From: Muribaculum gordoncarteri
Lineage (GTDB): Bacteria > Bacteroidota > Bacteroidia > Bacteroidales > Muribaculaceae
Assembly (NCBI RefSeq): GCF_004803695.1
Contig: NZ_CP039393.1
Span: 2,480,001 to 2,544,000 of the forward strand
Direction of reading: 5' to 3'
DNA length: 64,000 bases
A program made the position numbers and the translations under genes. The notes beneath the pieces are model-generated. The model had not been told where the DNA came from. It saw only the letters and a program-made list of their open reading frames with translations, and made no database searches. This document shows, in pieces, positions 1 to 8,231 of this stretch (its first letter is position 1; the number at the start of each line of letters is the position of its first letter).

Positions 1-706
1 CGTCACCGGCTTCGGTGACTCCGAGATGAAGCGGAAAATCCATGCCCTCGGCATCCATGGCCTTTACAAGACGACGCACGGTTTCCACCATCACCACCAC
101 GTTGCTTGCCTTGATGGAGATTACGATGTCGAGGAAGTCACGCTTCACGGCTATGCGCAGAAACTCCATCGCGCTCTCCACCATGCCGGCCGGAGTGTCG
201 CCGTAACGGCTCATTATGCGGTCGCTGAGCGAGCCGTGGTTTACACCGATTCTCACTGCGGTGCCGTGAGCCTTGCAAAGTTCAAAGAACGGAGTGACGG
301 CACGATCGATTTTTTCAATCTCGGCGGCATACTCCTCATCGGTATAGCTGAGCTTGCGGAATGTGCGGCCCGGATCCACGAAGTTACCGGGATTAATGCG
401 CACCTTGTCGGTCACCTCGGCGGCGGCAAAGGCAGCCTTGGGATTGAAGTGAATGTCGGCGACAAGGGGCACGTTGCAGCCCTGCTCACGAAGAGCCGAG
501 CGTATCACGCCGATGTTCTCGGCTTCGCGCACTCCCTGGGCCGTAAGCCTCACATAATCGGCTCCGGCATCGGCGATTCGGCGGCACTGCGCAACCGAAG
601 CCTCGGTGTCGACGGTCGATGTGTTGGTCATCGACTGCAGGCGTATGGGGTTGTCGCCTCCTAACGGCACACCGCCTACATTGACCGCCCTTGACCGGCG
701 GCGCAT
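1..706 (-). CDS. ispG: 4-hydroxy-3-methylbut-2-enyl diphosphate synthase (flavodoxin), N-terminal part
   Basis: This is the first 235 codons of IspG (GcpE), the [4Fe-4S] enzyme of the MEP isoprenoid pathway that turns MEcPP into HMBPP; the rest lies outside the window. Near the N-terminus the translation reads VGGVPLGGDNPIRLQSMTNT, the hallmark of this family, followed by the TIM-barrel start (AQCRRIADAGADYVRLTAQ). The Bacteroidales protein is normally the long form of about 600 residues, so most of the protein, including the cluster-binding C-terminal domain, is missing here. The ATG at 704-706 is the only usable start after an in-frame stop upstream. It lies 40 bp downstream of purE on the same strand, which suggests co-transcription. 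Confidence 0.93.
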   Translation of the reverse strand, partial: MRRRSRAVNVGGVPLGGDNPIRLQSMTNTSTVDTEASVAQCRRIADAGADYVRLTAQGVREAENIGVIRSALREQGCNVPLVADIHFNPKAAFAAAEVTDKVRINPGNFVDPGRTFRKLSYTDEEYAAEIEKIDRAVTPFFELCKAHGTAVRIGVNHGSLSDRIMSRYGDTPAGMVESAMEFLRIAVKRDFLDIVISIKASNVVVMVETVRRLVKAMDAEGMDFPLHLGVTEAGD

Positions 707-746
707 ATAATTGAAGCGAAACACAGAAATGGGTGTTAAGTTACAG

Positions 747-1253
747 TTAGTTGGTTTTGAATTTATACTTGATTTCGGCGAGCTCGGCATTGGCCTTCAC
801 GATTTTGTTGGCAAGGCCCTTCTTGAACTCGGCAAAACGTGCTGCGATGCGCTCGTCGCTCAATGCAAGCATCTCGACAGCAAGCAGTGCGGCATTGTAT
901 CCGCCGTTTATGCCTACTGTGGCAACGGGAATGCCCGGAGGCATCTGCACGATTGAGAGCAGAGCGTCGATGCCGTCGAGCGTCGATGCGATAGGCACGC
1001 CTATTACGGGCAACGTAGTGTTGGCGGCAATAACGCCCGGAAGAGCGGCAGCCATTCCGGCAGCGGCGATAATCACCTTCAGCCCGCGTGACGCGGCCTC
1101 GGTTGCAAATCGCTCGACTTCGGCAGGCGTGCGGTGAGCCGACAATGCGTTTATTTCAAACGGAATCTCAAAATCATCAAGCAGCTGTGCGGCCTTGCCC
1201 ATTACAGGCATGTCGGAAGTGCTACCCATGATGATGCTAACGATTGGTTTCAT
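747..1253 (-). CDS. purE: N5-carboxyaminoimidazole ribonucleotide mutase PurE
   Basis: PurE interconverts N5-CAIR and CAIR in purine biosynthesis. The 168-residue length is normal for the class I enzyme. The phosphate-binding GSTSD motif (about residues 10-14) and SAHRTP (with the catalytic His) are present, as is QMPPGIPVATVGI later on. Odd point: the usually conserved second motif AAHLPG reads AAALPG here, so the histidine that normally faces the active site is replaced by alanine. The gene lies between a PAP2-like gene (37 bp upstream) and ispG (40 bp downstream), all on the minus strand. The identification is secure; the effect of the substitution is not known from the sequence. Confidence 0.96.
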   Translation of the reverse strand: MKPIVSIIMGSTSDMPVMGKAAQLLDDFEIPFEINALSAHRTPAEVERFATEAASRGLKVIIAAAGMAAALPGVIAANTTLPVIGVPIASTLDGIDALLSIVQMPPGIPVATVGINGGYNAALLAVEMLALSDERIAARFAEFKKGLANKIVKANAELAEIKYKFKTN

Positions 1254-1289
1254 AATTTTTTATTGTCAAGTGATGAATTACATTCATTG

Positions 1290-1895
1290 TCAAGTGAGCA
1301 GGAACACCCAGAAGAAGCCGTTGGCGACTCCTGCGATTACCTGCCAGAAGGTGTGACAGTTAAGCACTATTCTCGCCGAGCCCAGTATGCCGGTGAGCAG
1401 TATCGTAATCGATATAAGAGGCCAGATGTCGATTACGTTCAATCCGTCGACAAGGATGCGGAACATCAATGCAAGCAATCCGCCCATGGCGGCTCCGTGA
1501 GCACTGATTTTCCACCAGATGTTTATGAAGCATGACACAAACGCGGCTGCAGCACCGCCCACCATGAACATTACAAGCCACATGGGCGCATGAGCGCGAT
1601 ACATATACAATCCGCACCCCAGATAGCAAAGCGCAGTCACCACATAGGGTATGTAACGTTCTTTCTGCTGGTTAAGTCCGGGAGCCGAAATGACCTTGAA
1701 CTTGTAGAGCAGCAGTATGGCCACCACGGGTATGGCACAGGTTATGACCCATGTCATCGCCACCACACCCCACCGGGCATCAACGGGCAGGAAACTCAGC
1801 AGAGTCACCCACAATGCCACAAACACCGCATAAGTGGGAATAAGCACCGGACTTAATATCCAAGAGAAAATATGTGCTATCTTGTTCATAAACAA
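1290..1895 (-). CDS. PAP2-like integral membrane phosphatase
   Basis: A 201-residue protein with about five or six hydrophobic segments. Motifs resemble a degenerate PAP2 / undecaprenyl-pyrophosphate phosphatase core: NQQKERYIPY in place of KX6RP, KISAHGAAMGG in place of PSGH, and ARIVLNCHTFWQVIAG matching the R-X5-H motif. It would act on a lipid phosphate or pyrophosphate at the membrane, but the substrate is unknown. The gene is just upstream of purE, which may be an operon of convenience. The weak first motif leaves open a non-catalytic relative. The start at 1895 gives MFMNKIAH; an internal Met two codons later is also possible. Confidence 0.72.
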   Translation of the reverse strand: MFMNKIAHIFSWILSPVLIPTYAVFVALWVTLLSFLPVDARWGVVAMTWVITCAIPVVAILLLYKFKVISAPGLNQQKERYIPYVVTALCYLGCGLYMYRAHAPMWLVMFMVGGAAAAFVSCFINIWWKISAHGAAMGGLLALMFRILVDGLNVIDIWPLISITILLTGILGSARIVLNCHTFWQVIAGVANGFFWVFLLT

Positions 1896-1935
1896 TATTC
1901 TTTATTAATGTTTAACGCCTCTTAGTTTTAATTGT

Positions 1936-3372
1936 TTAGAGTTCTCTACGCAATCGCGCCACCGGAAGTCCGAGTTTCTCGCGATATTTTGCCACCGTGC
2001 GTCGCGCTATCTCATAGCCCTTCTCGGCAAGCATCGATGTTATGGCCTCGTCGCTCAGCGGATGCCGCTTGTCCTCCTTGTCGATCACCGCCTTCAAGGC
2101 AGCCAGTATCTCATGGGTCGAAGTGTCCTCGTCGTCCTTTGGTCGCTCGTTGAAAAACATCTTCAACGGGTAAACGCCTCGGGCGGTGGCTACATACTTC
2201 GCGGCCGTGGCGCGCGATATTACCGAAAGGTCGTAGCCCGTAATCGAGGCGACATCCTTTAATATCATGGGGCGTATGAGAGTTTCGTCGTCACCGTTCA
2301 GGAAGAAGTCACGCTGAATCTTGACAATGGCGTGCATGACATTGAACAGGGTTTCCTGACGCATCCTGAGTATCTTGATGAACTCCGACGCCTCGTCACG
2401 CTTCTGCTTTATAAACAGCGAGGCCTCGCGTTCACGAGAAGTGGCATCGGGACGCTCCGCATCGTCCTCACGGAATGTTTCCTCGATTTGCAGCTCGGGG
2501 ATGTTGTTGAGCAGCGACAGCGTTATGTCGCGGCCCTCGACATCCACAGCAAAGTCGGGCACGATGTGACGCGTGCGCTCCTCGGCAGGATCACCGCCTA
2601 TGAAACTTCCCGGCTTGGGATTCAGCGAGCGTATCACCGCCATTGCGTCACGCAGGTTCTCCGGCGTTATGTCGAGCGCGGCACACAGCCGGTCGTAATG
2701 CTTCTTGGAGAAGAGGTCGAAATAGTGAGCCACAATCTCGCGTGCGGTCCTCACCGCCACCGAATCATCCTTGCGTTTCAGCTGAATCAGCAGGCAGTCG
2801 CGCAAGTCGACAGCCCCGACTCCGGCCGGGTCGAGAGTGCGCACAAGGTCGAGCATCTCCCTGACCTGACGGGTTGTGACATGACGCCCCGTCTGGGCCT
2901 CTATGTCGTAGCTCATCGACCCCACATCGCGCCGCAGATAGCCGTTGTCGTCAAGATTGCCTATGACATACTGAGCAACGGTGAGCTGCGTATCGTCAAG
3001 ATTATGCTCGGCAAGCTGCGACATCAGGGTTTCAAGCAGCGTCGACGACGAGTCGACAGCCACCGGCTCGTAATAGGTGTCGGATGCACTGTGGTTGCGT
3101 GCTTCAAGGCGATAGGAAGGAATCTCGTCCTCCGAGCCGTAGTCGGCGAGCTGCATGTCCTCGGCCGACTCATTGAAGTCGCTTTCCTCGTGCTCCGGCT
3201 CCTCGGCCACCTCAAGCGCCGGGTTGTCGTCGAGGGCGTGCTTAACCTCATCCTCCACCTCGGGTCCGTTCATTTCAAGCATCCTGACAAAACGCACCTG
3301 AAGCGGAGAAAGCTTCTGCTGCAGTTTCTGTTGCAATGATAGATTAAGCGCTTCCTCCATGTCGCTACACAC
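1936..3372 (-). CDS. rpoN: RNA polymerase sigma-54 factor RpoN
   Basis: Sigma-54 directs RNA polymerase to -24/-12 promoters opened by AAA+ activators. Visible parts are the glutamine- and leucine-rich activator-interaction region at the N-terminus (LSLQQKLQQKLSPLQVRFVRMLEM), an acidic linker, the core-binding domain in the middle, and the C-terminal RpoN box (ARRTVAKYRE, about residues 456-465). The length of 478 residues is typical for the family. The annotated ATG at 3372 lies only about ten bases from a minus-strand -7 box at 3383-3390, so the Met four codons later (3360) may be the true start. It is divergently transcribed from the glsA-like gene. Confidence 0.96.
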   Translation of the reverse strand: MCSDMEEALNLSLQQKLQQKLSPLQVRFVRMLEMNGPEVEDEVKHALDDNPALEVAEEPEHEESDFNESAEDMQLADYGSEDEIPSYRLEARNHSASDTYYEPVAVDSSSTLLETLMSQLAEHNLDDTQLTVAQYVIGNLDDNGYLRRDVGSMSYDIEAQTGRHVTTRQVREMLDLVRTLDPAGVGAVDLRDCLLIQLKRKDDSVAVRTAREIVAHYFDLFSKKHYDRLCAALDITPENLRDAMAVIRSLNPKPGSFIGGDPAEERTRHIVPDFAVDVEGRDITLSLLNNIPELQIEETFREDDAERPDATSREREASLFIKQKRDEASEFIKILRMRQETLFNVMHAIVKIQRDFFLNGDDETLIRPMILKDVASITGYDLSVISRATAAKYVATARGVYPLKMFFNERPKDDEDTSTHEILAALKAVIDKEDKRHPLSDEAITSMLAEKGYEIARRTVAKYREKLGLPVARLRREL

Positions 3373-3382
3373 TTTTAATCTA

Positions 3383-3390
3383 CAAAAGTA
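3383..3390 (-). promoter_or_regulatory. -7 box for rpoN
   Basis: On the minus strand this reads TACTTTTG, a match to the Bacteroidetes -7 consensus TAnnTTTG. No good -33 TTTG is seen at the usual 18-21 bp. Its closeness to the first ATG favours the second Met as start. Confidence 0.5.
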
Positions 3391-3443
3391 ACAATTTACA
3401 TCGTCAAATCACCTCTACAAACGTTTAAATTTAAATAATTGAT

Positions 3444-3451
3444 TAATTTTG
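3444..3451 (+). promoter_or_regulatory. -7 box for the envelope operon (glsA onward)
   Basis: TAATTTTG matches TAnnTTTG and lies 23 bp before the ATG at 3474; a weak -33-like TTTA sits about 16 bp upstream. No other convincing promoter is seen until after the transporter gene, so it may drive the whole 8.4 kb run. Confidence 0.55.
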
Positions 3452-3473
3452 CATCGTAAATCCAAGAAAGTAT

Positions 3474-4307
3474 ATGGCAAAAAATGACAATTTGAGAGTG
3501 GACATATCGGCTACGCTTAACAGCCGCGCGTCAAAGTATGCCAAGTTCATTCCCGGATTTATGGTGAAATGGCTTGAGCACACCATCTGCCAGGACGAGC
3601 TAAACGGAATACTCGAGCGCACAAGCGGGAAGCGGGGAGCCGAATTCTGCCACGCGGTACTCGACGACCTTGACATAAAGTATAATGTAATAGGAGCCGA
3701 CAATATGCCCCCAAACCGCCGTGTAGTAATCGTGTCCAATCATCCGCTCGGCGCACTCGACGGCATTGCCCTCATCGACTGGGTGAGCAAGATCTACGGC
3801 CCCGGGGTGAAATTCATTGTCAATGACCTGCTTATGGCCGTCAAACCGCTCGACAACGTGTTTCTGCCCATCAACAAGCACGGCAAGCAGAGCCGTAAAT
3901 CATCGAGCAACATCGAGGAGGTGTTTGCCGGCAACGACCCCATAATCATTTTCCCGGCAGGACTTGTGTCACGCAAACGCGACGAAGGCATACGTGACCT
4001 CAAATGGCAGAAAATGTTCATAAATAAAGCCGTCCAATACCACCGCGACATAATTCCGGTGTACTTTGATGGCAAAGATTCGCCGTTTTTTTATAATTTT
4101 GCAAAACTTCGGACTCGTGTCGGCCTCAAGTTCAATATCGAAATGATATATCTGCCGCGCGAAATATTCCGAAGCCGTCACGCCCGCTTTACAATAGTGG
4201 CCGGCAAGCCCATTCCCTACAATCGATTCAAGGGAGGGCGCAACGCCGCTATCGAAGCCAAGGCGATGAAGCGCATAGTTTATGATTTAAAATCTAAAAT
4301 CCAATAA
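3474..4307 (+). CDS. glsA: GlsA-like lysophospholipid/O-acyltransferase (glycine lipid synthesis)
   Basis: A PlsC-superfamily acyltransferase of 277 residues. The catalytic histidine motif is SNHPLGALDG (His90, Asp96), an H-X5-D variant of the usual H-X4-D, and IIIFPAGLVSRK replaces the FPEG block. In Bacteroides thetaiotaomicron a protein of this type (GlsA) adds the second, ester-linked fatty acid to N-acyl-glycine, following GlsB. The next gene, 16 bp downstream, is the GlsB-type N-acyltransferase, which supports the pairing. Cytoplasmic face of the inner membrane is expected. The symbol rests on motif and neighbourhood, not on a computed alignment. Confidence 0.8.
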   Translation: MAKNDNLRVDISATLNSRASKYAKFIPGFMVKWLEHTICQDELNGILERTSGKRGAEFCHAVLDDLDIKYNVIGADNMPPNRRVVIVSNHPLGALDGIALIDWVSKIYGPGVKFIVNDLLMAVKPLDNVFLPINKHGKQSRKSSSNIEEVFAGNDPIIIFPAGLVSRKRDEGIRDLKWQKMFINKAVQYHRDIIPVYFDGKDSPFFYNFAKLRTRVGLKFNIEMIYLPREIFRSRHARFTIVAGKPIPYNRFKGGRNAAIEAKAMKRIVYDLKSKIQ

Positions 4308-4323
4308 TAGCATAACCGCATAA

Positions 4324-5274
4324 ATGGACCAGAAGATTATTGAGCCGATACCCGTCGAGGTACTTGAAGCGGAGCTTACGCCCGACAAGTTTCTACGTAC
4401 CGCCAATAAAGGGGGCAACAATGTCTACATCGTTGACGCCCACAACTCACCCAACGTAATGCGCGAAATAGGCCGCTTGCGTGAAATAGCGTTCCGCGCC
4501 GCAGGTGGCGGCACCGGCAAGGAGTGTGACATCGACGAGTTTGACACAATGACTCCGCCCTGCCGACAACTTATCGTGTGGGACCCACGCGAGCGTGAAA
4601 TCATCGGCGGCTACCGATTCATTACCGGCGACGACATACGCATCCAGCCCGACGGACGCCCGAGGCTGGCCACAAGTCACATGTTTAACTTCTCACAGCG
4701 CTTTCTCGACGAATTCCTGCCCTACACGCTTGAGCTGGGACGCTCATTTGTAAGACTCGAATACCAGTCGACACGCGCAGGGGTCAACGCACTCTACGCC
4801 CTCGACAATCTCTGGGACGGTCTGGGCGCCCTCACCGTCATATACCCCAAGGTAAAATATCTCTTCGGCAAGGTGACGATGTATCCGAGCTACAACGCCG
4901 AATGCCGCAACATGATACTCTACTTCCTGTCGAAGCACTTCCCCGACAACGATTCGCTCGTGACACCGATCACGCCGCTCGACACCCACACCGACACCGA
5001 GGCCATGGACCGGCTCTTCACCGGCACCACATTCAAGGAGGACTACAAGATCCTCAACAAGGCCATACGCGAACACGGTTACAACATACCGCCGCTCGTA
5101 AACGCCTACATGAGCCTCTCGCCGTCGATGCGAATGTTTGGCACAGCCATCAACGATGAGTTTGGCAATGTCGAGGAGAGCGGAATATTCTTTGCTGTAT
5201 CGGAAATCTTCGAGGAGAAAAAAGGACGTCACATCGACACCTACCACGCTCCCGAGTCAATGCCATGCGACTAA
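4324..5274 (+). CDS. glsB: GlsB/OlsB-like N-acyltransferase (hemolysin-type GNAT)
   Basis: A 316-residue protein of the OlsB / 'putative hemolysin' acetyltransferase family. Conserved-looking stretches are RLREIAFRAAGGGTGKECDIDEFD, where the GNAT core begins, and IVWDPREREIIGGYRFITG, followed by ELGRSFVRLEYQ. In Bacteroides this enzyme (GlsB) N-acylates glycine with a 3-hydroxy fatty acid from acyl-ACP, the first step in glycine and flavolipin-type lipids. It is coupled to the preceding O-acyltransferase (16 bp gap). Its last codons overlap the start of the Wzi-like gene by 10 bp, pointing to translational coupling. Confidence 0.82.
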   Translation: MDQKIIEPIPVEVLEAELTPDKFLRTANKGGNNVYIVDAHNSPNVMREIGRLREIAFRAAGGGTGKECDIDEFDTMTPPCRQLIVWDPREREIIGGYRFITGDDIRIQPDGRPRLATSHMFNFSQRFLDEFLPYTLELGRSFVRLEYQSTRAGVNALYALDNLWDGLGALTVIYPKVKYLFGKVTMYPSYNAECRNMILYFLSKHFPDNDSLVTPITPLDTHTDTEAMDRLFTGTTFKEDYKILNKAIREHGYNIPPLVNAYMSLSPSMRMFGTAINDEFGNVEESGIFFAVSEIFEEKKGRHIDTYHAPESMPCD

Positions 5275-6785
5275 GCCTGAAATGCGCGGCAGCAGCAATC
5301 GTAGCCGTCACGTGGCCCTTTACAGTGCACTCGGAGGTGACCATAGACTACCGGGGCGAGATAATCGAGAATCTCGGCACCGGTGACTTTGCACCCTACT
5401 ACATGGCGTCAAATGTCTACGGAACGGTGACCCAGCCCTACTCAACACTCCTCAGAGCGTCACTGAGCCACACCATGTCACGCGACAGCCGCTTCAGCTA
5501 CGGCTTCGGAGCCGATGTGATAGGAGGCTACTCGTCGAAAACCAACTACGACGCATTTGTCGACGGCAAGTGGGTGACACGAGGCCAAGGCCCGGCACCG
5601 ATATGGCTTCAACAGCTCTATGCCGAGGTGAAGTTCCGCGGCCTGTTCATGACCGCCGGAATGAAAGAAACAGGGTCGGCAATGCTCGACGACAACCTGT
5701 CGAGCGGCGACATAACGTGGAGCGCCAACTCCCGACCCATGCCGGGAGTCAGGATAGGATTCATCGACTTCCAGGACATACCGCTGACCAACGGCTGGCT
5801 GCAAATAGATGCCGTGCTGTTCTACGGCAAGCCTCACGACAACAACTGGCTGCGCGACCACTTCAACCACTACAACTCATTCATAACCTCGGGACACTGG
5901 AACAACTACAAGCGTCTATATCTGCGCACCAATCCGTCGCAACCGTTTTCGGCGACATTCGGAATGCAGGCTGCGGCCCAATTTGCCGGAACATGCGTCA
6001 CCTACCGCAACGGCGAGATTGTGTCGGAAGTGAAAGCGCCGCTGAAGCTGCGTGACTTCTACCAGATGATAATACCCCGTCACGGCGAATACTTCTACCG
6101 TGGCAACCACCTCGGGAGCTGGGACATAGCCCTGCGTTACCGGCTGCGCAACGGCAATGAGGTGAGAGCCTACCTGCAATCGCCGTGGGAGGACGGCTCG
6201 GGAATAGGCAAGATGAACGGATTTGACGGACTGTGGGGCCTGGAGTTCCGCGCCTCAAAGCCCGGATTCATAACCGGAGCGGTATTGGAGTACCTCGACT
6301 TCACCAATCAGTCGGGACCGCTGCACTGGTCGCCCGGCGACCATCCCGGGACCACCATAACCGACGAGGCCACGGGCTCCGACTCCTACTATAACAACTA
6401 CTTCTATAACGGATATGCCTGTTACGGAATGTCGCAGGGCACCCCGTTCATTCCGTCGCCACTCTATAACCTCGACGGATACATGCGTTACGCCGACACC
6501 CGCGTGCGCGGCTTTCATGCGGCACTGAGGGGCAACATATCGTCGGAGGTCGACTACCGCATGATGATTTCACATCGCACGGGACGCGGCGACTCCTATC
6601 TGCCGCGACTTCACAAGGTGCGCGACACTTCAATAATGCTGGAGGGCATTTACAAGATGCAGAACACGCCTGAAATGGACCTGAAATGCCAGTTGGCATG
6701 GGACCACGGCAGCATGTACGGCAACAACTTCGGCATCCTGGTGACAATATCCTATAAAGGTTCATTCAACATAGGAGGCCGATGA
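5265..6785 (+). CDS. Wzi-like outer-membrane capsule assembly protein
   Basis: A 506-residue protein with a signal peptide (about 1-23) and many alternating beta strands rich in Tyr, Trp and Gly. It resembles the Capsule_assembly_Wzi family: YRGEIIENLGTGDFAPYYMASN, WLQQLYAEVKFRGLFMTAGMKE, and a C-terminal strand ending in GSFNIGGR. Wzi proteins are outer-membrane barrels that attach or organise capsular polysaccharide at the surface. The ATG lies inside the end of glsB (10 bp overlap) and its stop overlaps the next ATG by 4 bp, so it is embedded in the operon. The precise glycan partner cannot be read from the sequence. Confidence 0.75.
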   Translation: MRLSLKCAAAAIVAVTWPFTVHSEVTIDYRGEIIENLGTGDFAPYYMASNVYGTVTQPYSTLLRASLSHTMSRDSRFSYGFGADVIGGYSSKTNYDAFVDGKWVTRGQGPAPIWLQQLYAEVKFRGLFMTAGMKETGSAMLDDNLSSGDITWSANSRPMPGVRIGFIDFQDIPLTNGWLQIDAVLFYGKPHDNNWLRDHFNHYNSFITSGHWNNYKRLYLRTNPSQPFSATFGMQAAAQFAGTCVTYRNGEIVSEVKAPLKLRDFYQMIIPRHGEYFYRGNHLGSWDIALRYRLRNGNEVRAYLQSPWEDGSGIGKMNGFDGLWGLEFRASKPGFITGAVLEYLDFTNQSGPLHWSPGDHPGTTITDEATGSDSYYNNYFYNGYACYGMSQGTPFIPSPLYNLDGYMRYADTRVRGFHAALRGNISSEVDYRMMISHRTGRGDSYLPRLHKVRDTSIMLEGIYKMQNTPEMDLKCQLAWDHGSMYGNNFGILVTISYKGSFNIGGR

Positions 6786-7237
6786 TGAAACGAACGATAA
6801 GCACATTACTGATAGCGATTCTGCTTCCCGTCATTGCCGGCTGCACCCGCAACGACGGCGACATAGGCACGTGGTTTGGAAGCTGGAAGCTCGAGCGCAT
6901 CACCATCGACGGACTGATCGACGAAAAGTACCAAGGCGACATCTTCTGGCAGTTTCAGTCGTCGGTATTCTGCATGCGCAAGATTCTCCCGCATAACGAA
7001 CACGAAGAGCGATGGGGGACATGGAAGGAGCTCGGCGACAACATGCTGCAGCTCGACTTCACCCACACCGACGACAGTCATCCCGACGGGAAAGACTTGT
7101 ACACGCCCTGGCCCGAAACCCACATAACGCGCGGCATAACCGAGCTGAAGGTATTGAAACTCGAAGTCGACGACATGCGACTGCAATATACGGCCGATGA
7201 CGGCACTCTATATATTTACTTCCTAAACAAATGGTAA
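6782..7237 (+). CDS. small lipocalin-like lipoprotein
   Basis: A 151-residue protein with a lipobox (LLPVIAGC, Cys about residue 21), so a predicted lipoprotein. The mature part is short and strand-rich with the pattern GSWKLERITIDGL...WQFQSSVFCMRK, typical of the lipocalin-like families common in Bacteroidales. Function unknown. The start overlaps the Wzi-like stop by 4 bp (ATGA type); the second ATG one codon later is equally possible. The LegB-like gene starts 1 bp after its stop, so it sits between surface-glycan and nonulosonate-type genes and may help the barrel at the outer membrane; that is inference. Confidence 0.7.
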   Translation: MMKRTISTLLIAILLPVIAGCTRNDGDIGTWFGSWKLERITIDGLIDEKYQGDIFWQFQSSVFCMRKILPHNEHEERWGTWKELGDNMLQLDFTHTDDSHPDGKDLYTPWPETHITRGITELKVLKLEVDDMRLQYTADDGTLYIYFLNKW

Positions 7238-7238
7238 C

Positions 7239-8231
7239 ATGGCAAACGAAGGCAACAAGAAAGTACTCGTGACAGGAGCCGACGGATTCATAGGCTCGCA
7301 CCTCACCGAGCTTCTGCTTGAAGAGGGCTACGAAGTGAGGGCGCTAAGCGTCTACAACTCATTCAACTACTGGGGTTGGCTCGATGACATAAAGCATCCG
7401 CGCCTTGAAGTGGTAAGCGGCGATGTGCGCGACGCGGCGTTCTGCCGTCACATAACGCAGGGATGCGACACGGTGTTTCATCTCGCTGCGCTGATAGCCA
7501 TCCCCTACAGCTATGTCGCCCCCGAAAGCTATGTCGACACCAACATAAAGGGCACGCTCAACATGTGTCAGGCGGCGCTCGACCACAATGTGCGCCGACT
7601 CATCGTCACATCCACCAGCGAAGTCTACGGCACGGCACGTTACGTGCCCATCGATGAGAATCATCCTCGCCAGCCGCAGTCGCCCTACTCGGCCACCAAG
7701 ATAGGAGCCGATGCCATAGCCAAAAGCTTCTACAACGCCTTCAACCTGCCGGTGACGATTGCCCGCCCGTTCAACACCTACGGACCCCGCCAAAGCGCAC
7801 GTGCCATAATACCTACAATAATCACTCAGATAGCCAACGGAGTGCGTGAAATAAAGGTGGGTGACCTGTCGCCCACCCGCGACTTCAACTTTGTCAAGGA
7901 CACCTGCCGGGGATTTCTCGCTATAGCACGCGCCGAAGGTGTCGAGGGCGAAGAGATAAACATAGCCACAGGCGCCGAAGTGACCATGAAGCAGACATTG
8001 ATGAAGATTGCCGAAATAATGGACGCCGACATAAACTGGGTGGTCGACCCCAAGCGCATCCGTCCGTCCAAGAGCGAGGTATTCCGCCTGTGCGGCGACA
8101 ACACCAAGATTGAAACGCTCACCGACTGGCGTCCCGAGTGGAGCCTTGAAGAGGGGTTGCGCGCCACTGTCGACTGGTTCAGGAATCCCGACAATCTCGC
8201 CAAGTACAAATACAACGTTTACAACCGATGA
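7239..8231 (+). CDS. legB: LegB-like NAD-dependent UDP-sugar 4,6-dehydratase
   Basis: An extended short-chain dehydrogenase of 330 residues. The NAD-binding motif is GADGFIGSHL (Gly13, Gly16, Gly19), the dehydratase triad TSE is at 126-128, and the catalytic Y150-X3-K154 is in SPYSATKIGAD. The stretches ALSVYNSFNYWGWLD, AALIAIPYSYVAPESYVDTN and ARPFNTYGPRQSARA are characteristic of LegB, which makes the 4-keto-6-deoxy sugar that starts the legionaminic-acid branch of nonulosonate synthesis. It overlaps the ATP-grasp gene by 4 bp. The substrate (GDP- or UDP-GlcNAc) cannot be told apart here. Confidence 0.85.
   Translation: MANEGNKKVLVTGADGFIGSHLTELLLEEGYEVRALSVYNSFNYWGWLDDIKHPRLEVVSGDVRDAAFCRHITQGCDTVFHLAALIAIPYSYVAPESYVDTNIKGTLNMCQAALDHNVRRLIVTSTSEVYGTARYVPIDENHPRQPQSPYSATKIGADAIAKSFYNAFNLPVTIARPFNTYGPRQSARAIIPTIITQIANGVREIKVGDLSPTRDFNFVKDTCRGFLAIARAEGVEGEEINIATGAEVTMKQTLMKIAEIMDADINWVVDPKRIRPSKSEVFRLCGDNTKIETLTDWRPEWSLEEGLRATVDWFRNPDNLAKYKYNVYNR

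Noticed and set aside
26-664. Open frame of 212 codons on the plus strand
   Set aside because: It lies opposite ispG, whose minus-strand translation shows conserved family motifs; the plus frame is a shadow.
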